Assembly: GCA_964016885.1 (NCBI GenBank)
Contig: OZ024741.1
Location: forward strand, 32,219,450-32,283,449
Length of the DNA stretch: 64,000 bases
Reading direction: 5' to 3'
Source of the DNA: Eledone cirrhosa
Lineage: Eukaryota; Mollusca; Cephalopoda; Octopoda; Eledonidae
The position numbers and the translations under genes were made by a program. This document shows, piece by piece, positions 21,146 to 31,317 of this stretch. Each line of letters opens with the position of its first letter. Position 1 is the stretch's first letter. The notes under the pieces are model-generated. The model saw only the letters and a list, made by a program, of their open reading frames with translations, did no database searches and was not told the origin of the DNA.

Positions 21146-21745
21146 TTTTTAGTCCTGCAGGATGTCCAAAGTCACCTTCCTCAGAAGAAACCTTGGTGGG
21201 GTAGCCAGTTTAGTCGCCAACGACCCGACCATGAGACAGTTTGTACTGGGATACATGTTACCAGTAGCACCAACTCGTGACCTGACAAAGAGCAAAGGAG
21301 CTCTTAAGTCTCAATGGCCATCCAATATCACCGGGAGAGATGACCCCTTAGCCTTTGTCAAGGCAGAATTCTAGGAGAAGGAAAACTCTGATATTACACC
21401 TGGAACCATGATGGTATCCAATGATGTTGACTTGTTCTTCTTTTTGGTAAATATCATCTTGGTTAAGAGAGTGGGACTGGCTTTGTGCAGTGCCTTTGTT
21501 CACTATAAAAGCTTCACGGCACAGGCATTGCTTTATATCTGGAGATCTCTCTGCACTTGTCACATGGTGCCATGGGTCCAGCACTATGTGTCAATAATTG
21601 TCACAGGTGTAGTGTTTGTACCAGAGTTTTCAAGTCACTGGCCGGACTAAAAAGTCACACTTGTTTAGCGCATCGGTAGGGCTTCTCCTACATGGATATA
21701 AAGTAGTGGCCGTACTCGAAAACGAGTTGGCAGCCACCATGTAGG
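21146..21745 (+). mobile_element. SINE-like repeat with zinc-finger tail, copy 3, 5' block inverted
   Basis: The 3' part (21290-21745) is collinear with 12600-13060 and ends ACTCGAAAACGAGT, GGCAGCCACCATGTAGG. The 5' block (21150-21280), which includes CAACGACCCGACCATGAGAC, is the reverse complement of 12475-12605. The join lies near CCTGCAGG, an 8-bp palindrome in the family. The zinc-finger segment is degenerate. Confidence 0.8.
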
Positions 21746-21900
21746 TAGCTAGTTAGTGTGCACAATCGGTTTGAATATATTTTGTATTCTTTTGCATTTC
21801 AATGAAGGACGACTGTTTATGTTTTCTATTTTACGTTAAAATGTCATCCACCGATTCTCTCAAATTGTGGCCTATCATTACACATCATCATTTGTCAATA
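21746..21900. other. Spacer without recognised features
   Basis: Unassigned AT-rich DNA between the SINE-like repeat and a tRNA-SINE fragment. Confidence 0.5.
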
Positions 21901-22045
21901 AACATTTATTGATCTGAGTTCAAATTCTGCCGAGGTAAACTTTGCCTTTCATGCTTACGGGGTCGATAAAATAAAGTACCAGTCATATACTGAGTAATTG
22001 CCGGCCTTGCCTTGTGCCAAGAAATAGAAACAAGTATTAATATAA
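21900..22045 (+). mobile_element. Cephalopod tRNA-derived SINE, 5' truncated
   Basis: Starts within the B-box region (GAGTTCAAATTCTGCCGAGG) and continues with CTTACGGGGTCGATAAAATA, AGTACCAGTCATATACTG and TTGTGCCAAGAAATAGAAAC. The A-box head is missing. Confidence 0.85.
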
Positions 22046-22103
22046 TCGGGTTGCCATATTAACCATAGCTATCTGAGTATCTCTGTCATTGTTTTCTCAC
22101 CAA

Positions 22104-22587
<484 letters not shown>

Positions 22588-22675
<88 letters not shown>

Positions 22676-22715
22676 CCATGTGTGTGTGTGTGTACTTATA
22701 TATATATATATATTT
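22588..22715. repeat. (TA)n and TG microsatellites
   Basis: Interrupted TA run to 22674, a short TG run and another TA run. Confidence 0.97.
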
Positions 22716-22727
22716 ATACAGGAGAAC

Positions 22728-22843
22728 GTATGACCCCGACGGCAGAGCTCAAGCCTTTTCGACGGCTAATTCTGGACTAAATTAGAATTTTTAGTCCAGA
22801 ATTAGCCGTCGAAACGGCTTGAGCTCTGCCGTCGGGGCCATAC
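22728..22843. mobile_element. Foldback element, GACCCCGACGGC family, copy 1
   Basis: Near-perfect palindrome: arms 22728-22784 and 22787-22843 begin GTATGACCCCGACGGCAG. Related palindromes are at 24432, 44688 and 46938. In copies 1, 2 and 3 the palindrome is linked to an 85-bp flank with ACCATAACGCACCAAAGTA, so it is the end of a longer element. No protein coding. Confidence 0.9.
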
Positions 22844-22930
22844 TTTTTCCTATCACCCACTCTACTACCCTAAGTATTGAGTACTTTGGTGCGTTATGGT
22901 CCATCTGGATCCTTACCACATTTCCTTCGT

Positions 22931-22931
<1 letters not shown>

Positions 22932-23007
<76 letters not shown>
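22932..23007. repeat. (TA)n microsatellite
   Basis: About 35 TA units. Confidence 0.98.
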
Positions 23008-23009
<2 letters not shown>

Positions 23010-23285
23010 TAAAACATGTCTATAGAATCACCAGATAAAATATATACCGATTCCTCTCCCAATTAGCATAATTAACCATATAAAAAATCAATTAAAACCA
23101 AGCTATAAGAATAAAGGCTCATATGAAGAAATCTCCGACAAATAACCGAAAGCAGCCCCTTCGCGGCGGTTACGACGGATCATTTATCGAATATTTCGAC
23201 AGCATATATAAATTGACCAGATATACAGTCAACTAAACAGAATTAGGTGTAAAATAAACTAGAAGAAAAGTGAACATATATAATT

Positions 23286-23363
23286 ACCTCTACCATGGTT
23301 TCATCTGCATTTTAAGACATCCGATAACATTGGATATCTAGAGCTTCGGATTCTTCAGGAAGT
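23286..23363 (-). ncRNA. Type I hammerhead ribozyme, family 2, minus copy
   Basis: Read on the minus strand: stem I ACTTC (23363-23359) pairing with GAGGT (23290-23286); core CTGAAGA (CUGANGA consensus) at 23358-23352; stem II ATCCG with CAGAT, one mismatch versus the plus copy; GAA; stem III ACCATGGT, fully self-complementary, followed by A17, the cleavage position. Stem II encloses a long secondary hairpin. The fold matches the copy at 23788. Hammerheads occur in Penelope-like elements and retrozymes (known); activity here is inferred. Confidence 0.7.
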
Positions 23364-23787
23364 TAGCTCAAATTTAGACAATTAATTTTCCAAAGTGATC
23401 GCGCCAAGAATACATTCAAAAATAGCTAAGAATCATGACGTGGCAGCGGTCAAGTTAGAAAGGATGTGATTAGTTGCTTACGGCTTGTAGGCATTTTGAT
23501 AGAAAACGCAGCCAAAATTGTATCTCAACCTAACGGGAGATTATTACATATAAAGGTTTACATATATATATATATATGAAATCATAAATATATATGTGTT
23601 TTGCAACGGGTCACGTTGTGGCTCAATGAAGAATTAATAAATTAAATAATAATAAATTATATATCATAAAACATGTCTATAGAATCACCAGATAAAATAT
23701 ATACTGATTCCTCTTCCAATTAGCATAATTAACCACATAAAAAATGGCACAATCACTTTTGAAAATTAATTGTCTAAATTTGAGCTA

Positions 23788-23865
23788 ACTTCCTGAAGAA
23801 TCCGAAGCTCTAGATATCCAATGCTATCGGATGTCTTAAAATGCGGATGAAACCATGGTAGAGGT
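23788..23865 (+). ncRNA. Type I hammerhead ribozyme, family 2, plus copy
   Basis: Stem I ACTTC (23788-23792) with GAGGT (23861-23865), five pairs including one G-U; core CTGAAGA (23793-23799); stem II ATCCG (23800-23804) with CGGAT (23844-23848); GAA (23849-23851); stem III palindrome ACCATGGT (23852-23859); predicted cleavage after A23860. All invariant hammerhead core positions are present. Stem II is extended by an internal ATCC/GGAT hairpin. The loopless stem III suggests activity as a dimer. Confidence 0.78.
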
Positions 23866-24260
23866 ATTTAAATATGTACACTTTTCTTCTAGTTTATTTG
23901 ACACCTAATTCTGTTTAGTTGACTGTATATCTGGTCAATTTATATATGCTGTCGAAATATTCGATAAATGATCCGTCGTAACCGCCGCGAAGGGGCTGCT
24001 TTCGGTTATTTGTCGGAGATTTCTTCATAGGAGCCTTTTTTTCTTATAGCTTGGTCTAATTGATTTTTTATATGGTTAATTATGCTAATTGGGAGAGGAA
24101 TCGGTATATATTTTATCTGGTGATTCTATAGACATGTTTTATGATATATAGCTCTGATTATTTAATTTATTAATTCTTCATTGAGCCACAAAGTGACCCG
24201 TTGCAAAACACATATATATTTATGATTTTGTATATATATATATATGTAAACCTTTATATG

Positions 24261-24272
24261 TATATATATATA

Positions 24273-24343
<71 letters not shown>
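24261..24343. repeat. (TA)n microsatellite
   Basis: TA run of about 40 units in the right half of the nested inverted block. Confidence 0.98.
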
Positions 24344-24345
<2 letters not shown>

Positions 24346-24431
24346 CGAAGGAAATGTGGTAAGGAACGAGATGGACCATAACGCACCAAAGTAGTCAATA
24401 CTTAGGGTAGTAGAGTGGGTAATAGGAACAA

Positions 24432-24545
24432 GTATGACCCCGACGGCAGAGCTCAAGCCGTTTCGACGGCTAATTCTGGACTAAAAATTCTTATTTAGTC
24501 CAGAATTAGCCGTCGAAAAGGCTTGAGCTCTGCCGTCGGGGACAT
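24432..24545. mobile_element. Foldback element, GACCCCGACGGC family, copy 2
   Basis: Palindrome with arms starting GTATGACCCCGACGGCAG, near-identical to copy 1 and placed in mirror orientation relative to it. Confidence 0.9.
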
Positions 24546-25090
24546 ATATATATATATATAGCTGAATAAAAGAACAGAGAACAAAAAAACAGAGAGGCAG
24601 TACAAATGGTATGGTTTTTAGTTTCACGCTTGGGAGTATATATATGATGCAGCAATAGATTATGGTGTGTTCTGTAGCTCGTTTGTTCAGAACAATATTG
24701 TGATAAATCTAATATCCCATGTTAGGCCTTTGCCAATAATGTCCATTGTTTCTATAATAACATTTCCCCAATTCATTTTATTTCTAGTTTCAAGATTGTC
24801 TTTGAATGGATCCACAGTAAAATTGTTGGCAATGTTTAAAATACGCAATACTAAAGTAAATAGTATAGACAGCACTCATTGTAACATGAGCCCTGTTTTT
24901 TCTCTGCCTGTTAATTATTACACTTATAGTTTGGATATAAGTCAGTACCGATCCTGGAGGGAGACCTAACTCAAAAAGCATTCCATCCATTAACGATACA
25001 ACATTTCTGCAGTTATACTGTATATTAGGCTACATTATCTATGTATATTTCTTTTTAAAAGGAAGCGGGTGGTTTCAGAGGGATTTAGCG
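24546..25090. other. Unique AT-rich DNA, no gene recognised
   Basis: A 100-codon frame (24667-24969, plus) has no recognisable motif and its composition matches its surroundings. I call it non-coding. A TA run opens the stretch. Confidence 0.5.
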
Positions 25091-25254
25091 AATAAATCAA
25101 GTAGGCCTCGCTTGGGGATCCAGCTAGATCAGTTGGAGATGGATGAGTTTGACACTATCCGCTTGTAGGAGTTTTGAGGACTGTGCCGCCATGAAACTCT
25201 CAGGAATAAGTGGGCCAAGAAGAAGAAGAAGAAGAAGAAGAAGAAGAAGAAGAA
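25090..25254 (+). mobile_element. Probable LINE 3' end with (AAG)n tail
   Basis: GTAGGCCTCGCTTGGGGATC, GATGGATGAGTTTGACACTA, GAGGACTGTGCCGCCATGAA, then a run of 12-13 AAG units (25216-25253). The sharp change into a simple-repeat tail is the layout of a retroelement 3' end. Family unknown; I infer rather than recognise it. Confidence 0.45.
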
Positions 25255-25309
25255 TGAAGCAAGTCGAGTAATCACAGAAAACATCATTTGTTGACTCAGT
25301 TTATGCTTG

Positions 25310-25495
25310 GTGGATTGGCAGTATCGCAGAGGATCGGACGCCATGCTTTGACGTATAGAGATACGGCCCTTTCCATTCTGAGTTCAAATCCTGCCGAGGT
25401 TAACTTTGCCTTTCATCCTTACGGGATCGATGAAATAAAGTACCAGTAAGGCACTGGGTAATTGCTGGCCATGTGCTAAAAGTAGAAACTATTAT
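25310..25495 (+). mobile_element. Cephalopod tRNA-derived SINE, full
   Basis: Head GGTGGATTGGCAGTATCG (A-box region), GACGCCATGCTTTGACG, B box GAGTTCAAATCCTGCCG, then CTTTGCCTTTCATCCTTACG, GATGAAATAAAGTACCAG and AAAGTAGAAACTATTATT. Pol III promoter layout of a tRNA-derived SINE. This is not a tRNA gene, because no cloverleaf can be completed. Confidence 0.9.
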
Positions 25496-25845
25496 TTATG
25501 TATGACATAATTTTGAGAATAACGGATGAAATGTCTTGCTGTATTTTTAACATCCCTTTTTCATCGAAAAGAGGGCACTTTCCCTAGCGGTTGACGTTAC
25601 CTTGGGTTTTTGTGGGCATTTTCCAGGAGTGACCCTGGAAAATCGATGTCTTGATTTTTAAATGTTTATTTTTTAATCATCTTTATAAAATTTTCTTCCA
25701 TACATAAAATACTTTGTACCATCCTGTGTCGTCTTTATTGTATGTCTAATAAATATAGAATGTCAGGGATATGATGAAAATATATAGAACCTTACAATGA
25801 GAGGTAAATATCTATAGGCTATGTTTTAACTAAAAAGAGGAAAGA
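25496..25845. other. Unique DNA with one small hairpin
   Basis: No gene. TTTTCCAGG at 25620 and CCTGGAAAA at 25637 form a 9-bp stem. AATAAATATAG near 25750 could be a polyadenylation signal but nothing upstream supports a gene. Confidence 0.45.
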
Positions 25846-25849
25846 GGAG

Positions 25850-25970
25850 AGCTGTTAAGAGTACAAACCTGGGATTAGAACACAGAACGTAAAGGAGCGT
25901 AACTACATGACGCAAAGCATGTTGTCCGACACTCAACAGATGCAGCCAATCCACCACATTTCTAGAGTCT
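25850..25970 (-). mobile_element. tRNA-derived SINE head, diverged
   Basis: On the minus strand: GGTGGATTGGCTGCATC, GTCGGACAACATGCTTTGCG, GTAGTTACGCTCC and TTCTAATCCC correspond to the A-box head through the B box of the cephalopod SINE. The 3' body is missing. Confidence 0.65.
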
Positions 25971-27410
25971 AAAATAATTATTATTATCGGTGTGCTTGTC
26001 CAAATGGTCTTGAAACTGGAGAGGCGCATATGCTGGTGGTTTTTAATGAGTGACCGATGATGGTGGTGGCTGAGTAAAGAAGAACATATTGGAAATGTGT
26101 TGTTATAGTGGGGTAAATGCAAGTAAAGGTTTGCAAGAGTATGGTCATTTTTCAAACATGGGTAGAACTTAGGGGTCCAAGTTGCAAAAGCGATTTAGAT
26201 TCAAGGCGTTCAGACCACCGCATGAAGTAAATTCCACTCTTGTCAGTCTGTTTAACAATCATGCAATATAAATTTAGATATAACATGTCCGAATTCAAAA
26301 TAACAATCTAGTGATACATATATAATTATACACCAATTACGAACACAATGGAACCAAACTCCCACTGTCACTGCCTCCGTCTTACCCGCTCTCTCCATCT
26401 CTCAATATTATAAGTAAATGGCTGCCCCGCGGCAGTGGCGGATTGATAAGAGAAGGCGTTTCCCAGGAGGATGGTGTGGGAGACGTGCTGGAAGAGCCAT
26501 TCCAGCTGCCGTAGCTCACACCTGCGGGTAGCGAACTCCGTGCCAATGGTGGTTTGTAAGGATGATCCTAAGGCCAAGGACGCCAGAGGTTGGTGCCAAT
26601 GGTGACACAGCAAGGTGAGATGTAGCACGAGGTTTACTAATCATAGCTACTACCGAAAACTGAAATCAACTACAGAGTAATGGTACATCCTCTTGAAGAG
26701 ACAAAGTAAATTAAGCTTAACCAAACCAAATTGGACTTCACATGTATTTGAAGCCAGGCCTGGTCGTGAAATTAACTATTGCTGGTGGGTTCAGTATGTC
26801 TCTATATAAGAAGGCGCGTAATTTGGTGAGGCGCACGAAAATGTCCGGCTCTGGAATATGTCTGCAGAAAAGAAAAAATGAAACTTACCAAGTGGAGACG
26901 CTCAAGTTCAAGGAGCATGGTCACATGTAGACCATCACCATCTAATGACTTTTGCAAAGAAATCACGAACAGTTATCTGAGATTGCTATATAGTTGGCGT
27001 AGTCCTGTTATTACACCGTCTCCTAAGATCAAATATATTCCACACACAACCATCTCATTTTTTTCTGGGTACTATGTTCTCTCGGAAAATATTTATTAAA
27101 CAATGAATTCTTCACTGTTAAAATCACTATGGTTTAATTTAAGCAATGTTTCGCTTTGGTTACTTGCATAACTGGTGAGGGTTTAACATTTTCTCAGCCA
27201 GTTTGTCCCGTTGTAGTATTCATAATTGTATCAACATCATTACAGCATATAAGCAGACGACATACACTTCTATACAATGCTTACATTTTAGTATATATGA
27301 TAAAGAATTTCCTTCATGGTATCTAAGTATTATAATCACTTTCTTGCTCTGTGGGAAATATTTCTCATTAAATATTCATGGTTCAATCTCATCGCAGAAT
27401 GTTAGATTTA
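25971..27410. other. Unique region, one unassigned open frame
   Basis: No transposon recognised. The 26368-26628 minus frame (86 codons) sits in the only markedly GC-rich stretch nearby and reads without stops (CELRQLEWLFQHVSHTILLG, then RWRERVRRRQ), but I recognise no domain. A TATA-like CTATATAAGAAGGCG at 26802 has no gene attached. This is one of the few places where a host exon could hide. Confidence 0.4.
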
Positions 27411-27417
27411 GAACATA

Positions 27418-27600
27418 CTAGACCACCCGTGATACATTGGGTAACATTTACTTCAAACTATTTTACAAATAATTAAAATATACACACACATGTATATGAT
27501 GCTAAATGAAACTGGAAGGCCCATATATATAGTATATATATATATATATACGTGTGTATGTATATATATAAAAGTGTGTGTGTGTGTATATACATATATA
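27418..27600 (-). mobile_element. Helitron-like repeat, 3' terminal part
   Basis: On the minus strand it ends in GGGTGGTCTAG then T, the CTAG terminus of the family at 52024. It includes GAAACTGGAAGGCCC as in the other copies, then TA/TG microsatellites. The 3' hairpin is degenerate here. The 5' part is missing. Confidence 0.6.
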
Positions 27601-27684
27601 CATATATATATATGTATTCACCAAACTTCTATATATATATATGAATTCACCAAACTTCTATATATATATATGAATTCACCAAAC

Positions 27685-28781
27685 TTTTAATTGAAAAAAC
27701 TGACTCCTTTGTAAGAAGGCTTAGACGGATAGCTTATTTCTATGACCAGCGCCTAAAAGGGAACTTCTATACCAAGGAACATAACTTCCTCGATCATCTA
27801 TTTAATTCTAGAAGAAATCCTCCTTCCAACAAAAATCTAGTGCAATTCGAGGAAGAGTTAACTAACATTATAAAAAATCTTAAATTCAAGAGAAACCCTT
27901 ACAGAGGACAAGAGCTCCTTGTAAACTCAAGAACACAATTTCAAACCTAAATTCCTCAAAAATGTTTTAGTCCACTCTGACAAAACCAATAATTTATATG
28001 GTATTTACAAGGATAACAACCTTATCCTAAAGGAACTTAGGAAAAAATATCGCAAAACCAACCATGATAATTTAGAATCCATAAACTTTGAAGCTTCTGA
28101 GATTATGTCAAAACTTGGCATCGGAACAAAGACCGAACCATTCCTCCCAAGAACTCCGAGGATAAATCTCAAGGATCACAAAAATAATTTTCGTACTGAA
28201 CTACCAGTTAGACTAATCGCCCCTTCTAAATCAGATCTGGGAGTTGTTAGCAAAGCCATCTTGGATAGAATTATCCCACAGGTTCGTTCTAATTGCTCTT
28301 CTTTGAACTTAAATTTATGGTTTGGTACTTCTGGTTCAACAAATTGAATAAGAAAAATAAGCAAAAATTTATTCAATTTGATATTGCCAGCTACTATTCT
28401 TCTATTTCGCCCTCACTTCTCAACAATGCTCTATCTTTCGCTTACAAATATTCAGACATCACCACAGATGAACTTCACATCATTCTCACCGCACGTAAAA
28501 CCATCCTAGAGTTCAACAATGAATATTGGACCAGAGCTGATACCTCTAACAAATTTGACATCACAATGGGTGCATCCGATTCATCCCAATTGACAGATTT
28601 AATTGGTATCTTTATTTTGAACTCTTTGAATCGGAAAATTTCTCAACTTCGCGGTGGAATTCATCGTGACGATGGACTCTTTACTATCTTAAATTGCAAC
28701 ATAGTTAACCTTATTATTATTAATAACAATATACATAATCTCTTTAACCAACATAACTTAAAAATTGATTTTGATAACTAG
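27685..28781 (+). pseudogene. Penelope-like reverse transcriptase, frameshifted
   Basis: N-terminal segment (27685-27945): RRLRRIAYFYDQRLKGNFY and KRNPYRGQELL, ending in a stop. Next frame: RTPRINLKDHKNNFRTELP and RLIAPSKSDLGVVSKAILDR (28150-28270). After a frameshift near 28345: NKKNKQKFIQFDIASYYSSI (first catalytic Asp in FDIASYY), LLNNALSFAYKY, FDITMGASDSSQLTDLIGIF and HRDDGLFTILNC (catalytic Asp pair; Y is usual where H stands). In related elements the protein reverse-transcribes its own RNA at nicked ends. Two frameshifts and one stop inactivate this copy. Confidence 0.85.
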
Positions 28782-28792
28782 CTAATTTCTTG

Positions 28793-29997
28793 GATGTATC
28801 TCTTAATCTTGACACTGGCCTATATTACCCTTACCATAAAAACAATGAGAACCTAAATTATGTTAATTTTAAATCTAACCACCCCACTAATATTAAGAAT
28901 GCTATAGCTAGTAATATTGGAAAAAGAATATCTAACCTATCTTCTAATAAAAACATCTTTGATGCTAACGCCAATTACTATAATAACGCGCTTTCTAAAG
29001 CCGGTTATCCTGATAAAATAAAATATAGTAAAGAAACAAATTCTAGAAGATCTTACAGTAGAATAATTAATCATGATCATTCCAATAACTTTAATAAAAG
29101 ACCTAGATACAAAAACATAATCTGGTATAATGCTCCTTTCTCCATCTCTATTAATAATAATATTCCTAAATTATTCTTTAGTGCCTTAAATAAATGCTTC
29201 CCTCCCTCACGTATCTATAGTAAAATATTTAACAAACACACTATAAAATGTTCCTATTCGACCTCCTCCAACATCTCCAACATCTCCAACATCTAAACAC
29301 AACAATAAAATACTAAATACTAAATCTCTTCCTTCCAACACTGAATATCATAATAATAGTAATAGTACTGCCGACGTCATTGTAAACTCTAGGCTAATTT
29401 CTGCAAACCCAAATACAACGTCAAACGCAACTTCGCTAAATGTTCTTAATCCCATTCTAAATCAAGAAACTATTATTCCTATCGTAAATAACTTCTCCAA
29501 TCCAATCCCTTCTATAGATAACACTAGGCCACTTGTTAATATCTCTGTTAATCTTTCTAATCGCAATTGCAATTGCGCTGTTAAAAATAAATGTCCTCTC
29601 AACAACCACTGTCTTGAAACAAACTTAATCTACGAATGTAAAGTTATAACTGACACCAATTCCTTTACCTATTTTGGCTCCACTTCCACCTCCTTTAAAG
29701 CTCGTCTTTATAATCACCATTCGTCTTTTAAATACCAACTTAAAAGAACCAACACGGCACTCTCAGAAGTCATATGGTCCTTGAAAGACAAACATATTAA
29801 CTATAACATCTCTTGGAAGAAGGTTTGTTCTGCTCCTACATACTTGAACAGTTCTCTATCCAAGACATGCAATCTCTGTTTATGTGAAAAATTTACCATT
29901 ATATCTAATTTAGATTCTATAATAAATAGACGCACTGACTTGTTTTCTCTCTGCTTGCATAAATTCCACAGAACATTGCATAAAGTATACAGCTAAT
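28793..29997 (+). pseudogene. Penelope-like C-terminal part with GIY-YIG-type endonuclease
   Basis: Follows the RT with one frame change. 28793-29296: FLDVSLNLDTGLYYPYHKNN, HPTNIKNAIASNIGKRISNL, YKNIIWYNAPFSISINNNIP and LNKCFPPSRIYSKIFNKHT. After a shift near 29290 an Asn/Ser-rich linker leads to a Cys cluster, CNCAVKNKCPLNNHC (29565-29610), then IYECKVITD and TYFGSTSTSFKARLYNHHSS, the GIY-YIG-like core (YFG for YIG), and a Cys-rich tail ending HKFHRTLHKVYS at 29997. A zinc-binding cluster before GIY-YIG is a known trait of endonuclease-bearing Penelope-like elements. Confidence 0.8.
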
Positions 29998-30510
29998 ATC
30001 TAATACGTTATCAATTTAAAATCCTTTTCTCAAAGGCACACATATATATAAACACATATATTTCTTTAAAAATATACCCATCTTTCTACCTTATTTCAAT
30101 GTTATTTATTATACATTATATAATACTAGTTACTCATTCCATATCACTCCTATTTATCACTTCCCTTTCTTTCTTTTTTCCTTTTTTTTTTTCTTTTTTC
30201 TTTTTCTTTTAATTTCTAACCCCTAATCTGTACCTTTTCTTCCTAGATACTTCTCCATTATCATTGTGCCTAACGTAGAAACAATTATTACACAGCACAA
30301 TATATTCTTACTTTATATCACCTTGAAAAAATCCTTCGTAAACATAAATATTTTTTGACGTTAGATTATTCATCCTCAATTCATTATTTTTTTCTCCCTT
30401 TCATGCTCATCTAACTTATACATATTACACTTATTCATCCAATCTTCTACTTCTTTCACAAGATATCCTTACTTACATTACTATTGCTATATTTTTATAT
30501 TTTTTTTAAT
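29998..30510 (+). other. 3' non-coding region of the Penelope-like element
   Basis: AT- and pyrimidine-rich, with many TTCTTTTTTC-like runs. No open frame. Resembles 50940-51330, which may be the tail of a related element. Confidence 0.6.
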
Positions 30511-30632
30511 AATACATATCAACAATTTCTTTCCATCGCACATATTATTAAACCCTTAAATATTATTCTTAATACATATTAACAATTTCTTTTCATCGCA
30601 CATATTATTAAACCCTTAAATATACAAACCTT
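30511..30632. repeat. 60-bp tandem duplication
   Basis: Two copies of a unit with CAACAATTTCTTTCCATCGC and ACATATTATTAAACCCTTAA; the second starts at 30571. Confidence 0.92.
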
Positions 30633-30939
30633 AATTTAACATTATTCTAAATTTTTCTCTTCGTTAATTTTCAAATTTTCAACCTCTCTATGTAAAACAA
30701 TATATTTTTCTCAGTTATAAAAGCTATCTCTCTCTCTCTATCACCCATCTCTCCTCCTATCTCATCCTTCCTCATTATACTCCTCCCCCTCCACTTTTTA
30801 TTCTCATCTCCTCTTTTTCATCCCCCCCCCTCACGTTTTTTTCCCCAATATCACACATCAATCTAAAAGTACTTTTCATATGTTGATTTAAAACTGCACT
30901 ACTCACAAGTGTGTTTTAACCTTCATATCATGTCTCCCT

Positions 30940-31008
30940 ATTTTATCTGACGAAAACGCAAATGTTATTGCATGATGATATTTGATTTTGAAATGCGCAT
31001 AATAAAAT
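30940..31008 (+). ncRNA. Type I hammerhead ribozyme, family 1 (Penelope-like element)
   Basis: Stem I ATTTTAT (30940-30946) with ATAAAAT (31002-31008), seven perfect pairs; core CTGACGA (30947-30953); long stem II (30954-30989) with AAA/TTT, a 2x2 internal loop, then an 11-pair helix CAAATGTTATT/GATGATATTTG closed by loop GCAT; GAA (30990-30992); stem III ATGCGCAT (30993-31000), self-complementary; cleavage expected after A31001. Every conserved core base is present. Two further copies at 55787 and 55964 change stem II bases while keeping pairing. Hammerheads in Penelope-like elements are known; this one's activity is inferred. Confidence 0.85.
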
Positions 31009-31069
31009 TTCATGGAACTCTTTTAACCATCTTTTGATCTTATATATTATATATATATATATATATATA

Positions 31070-31180
31070 GAAAAAGAGATGAAATCGAAAATGCAACTGG
31101 AGTCTTATTTTTTTAAAAAATATATATATTTTTTAAAAAAATAAGACTCCTGTTGCATTTTCGATTTCATCTCTTTTTCT
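31070..31180. mobile_element. Near-perfect 111-bp palindrome between TA tract and TG tract
   Basis: Arms starting GAAAAAGAGATGAAATCG with a central ATAT run; only a few mismatches (ACTGGAGTC versus GACTCCTG). No hammerhead core found. The sequence continues right with CTTTCACTCGTGTAGGACAC. Confidence 0.9.
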
Positions 31181-31239
31181 TTATACTTTCACTCGTGTAG
31201 GACACCCAGTTATTTTTCATTTTGTAAAAAAAACCTCAC

Positions 31240-31254
31240 TTTCTAATATATATA

Positions 31255-31308
<54 letters not shown>

Positions 31309-31317
31309 TGTGTTTAT
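31240..31317. repeat. (TG)n microsatellite
   Basis: TG run with a few substitutions. Confidence 0.97.

Larger units (their letters stand above)
22728..24545. mobile_element. Nested inverted-repeat block, about 1.8 kb
   Basis: Symmetry from outside in: the foldback palindrome at both ends (22728-22843 and 24432-24545); its flank (22848-22942 and 24343-24430); TA runs (22932-23007 and 24261-24343). Inside, 23009-23400 reappears inverted at 23757-24150, and 23545-23740 reappears inverted at 24105-24262. The last two overlap because the block ATAAAACATGTCTATAGAAT occurs three times. No open frame of note. Each copy of the 23.0/23.8-kb segment carries a hammerhead fold. Probably several inverted insertions of related elements. 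Confidence 0.85.
27600..31045 (+). mobile_element. Penelope-like element with hammerhead ribozyme
   Basis: Plus-strand element: three direct copies of a unit with ATTCACCAAACTTCTA (27617-27690) at the 5' side, RT (27685-28781), connection and GIY-YIG-type endonuclease (28793-29997), a roughly 950-bp AT/pyrimidine-rich 3' region with a 60-bp tandem duplication, a hammerhead ribozyme at 30940-31008, and the end near 31045 before a TA run. The motifs KINLKDHKNNF-like, FDIASYYSSI, MGASDS and RDDGL, together with the C-terminal endonuclease, indicate a Penelope-like retroelement. It lacks an intact single frame. Confidence 0.85.

Noticed and set aside
22728..22843. Hammerhead in the GACCCCGACGGC palindromes
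   Set aside because: GAAA and a good stem III followed by GTC exist, but no CUGANGA strand is present in any of the four copies.
24667..24969. 100-codon plus-strand frame as a host gene
   Set aside because: No domain, composition like the flanks, and overlapping frames on the other strand are just as open.
25310..25400. Possible tRNA genes at SINE heads (A and B boxes)
   Set aside because: No cloverleaf can be closed and the 3' bodies are the same SINE each time; these are tRNA-derived SINEs.
26795..26815. TATA-box promoter CTATATAAGAAGGCG
   Set aside because: No downstream gene or conserved exon; TATATA is common in this AT-rich DNA.
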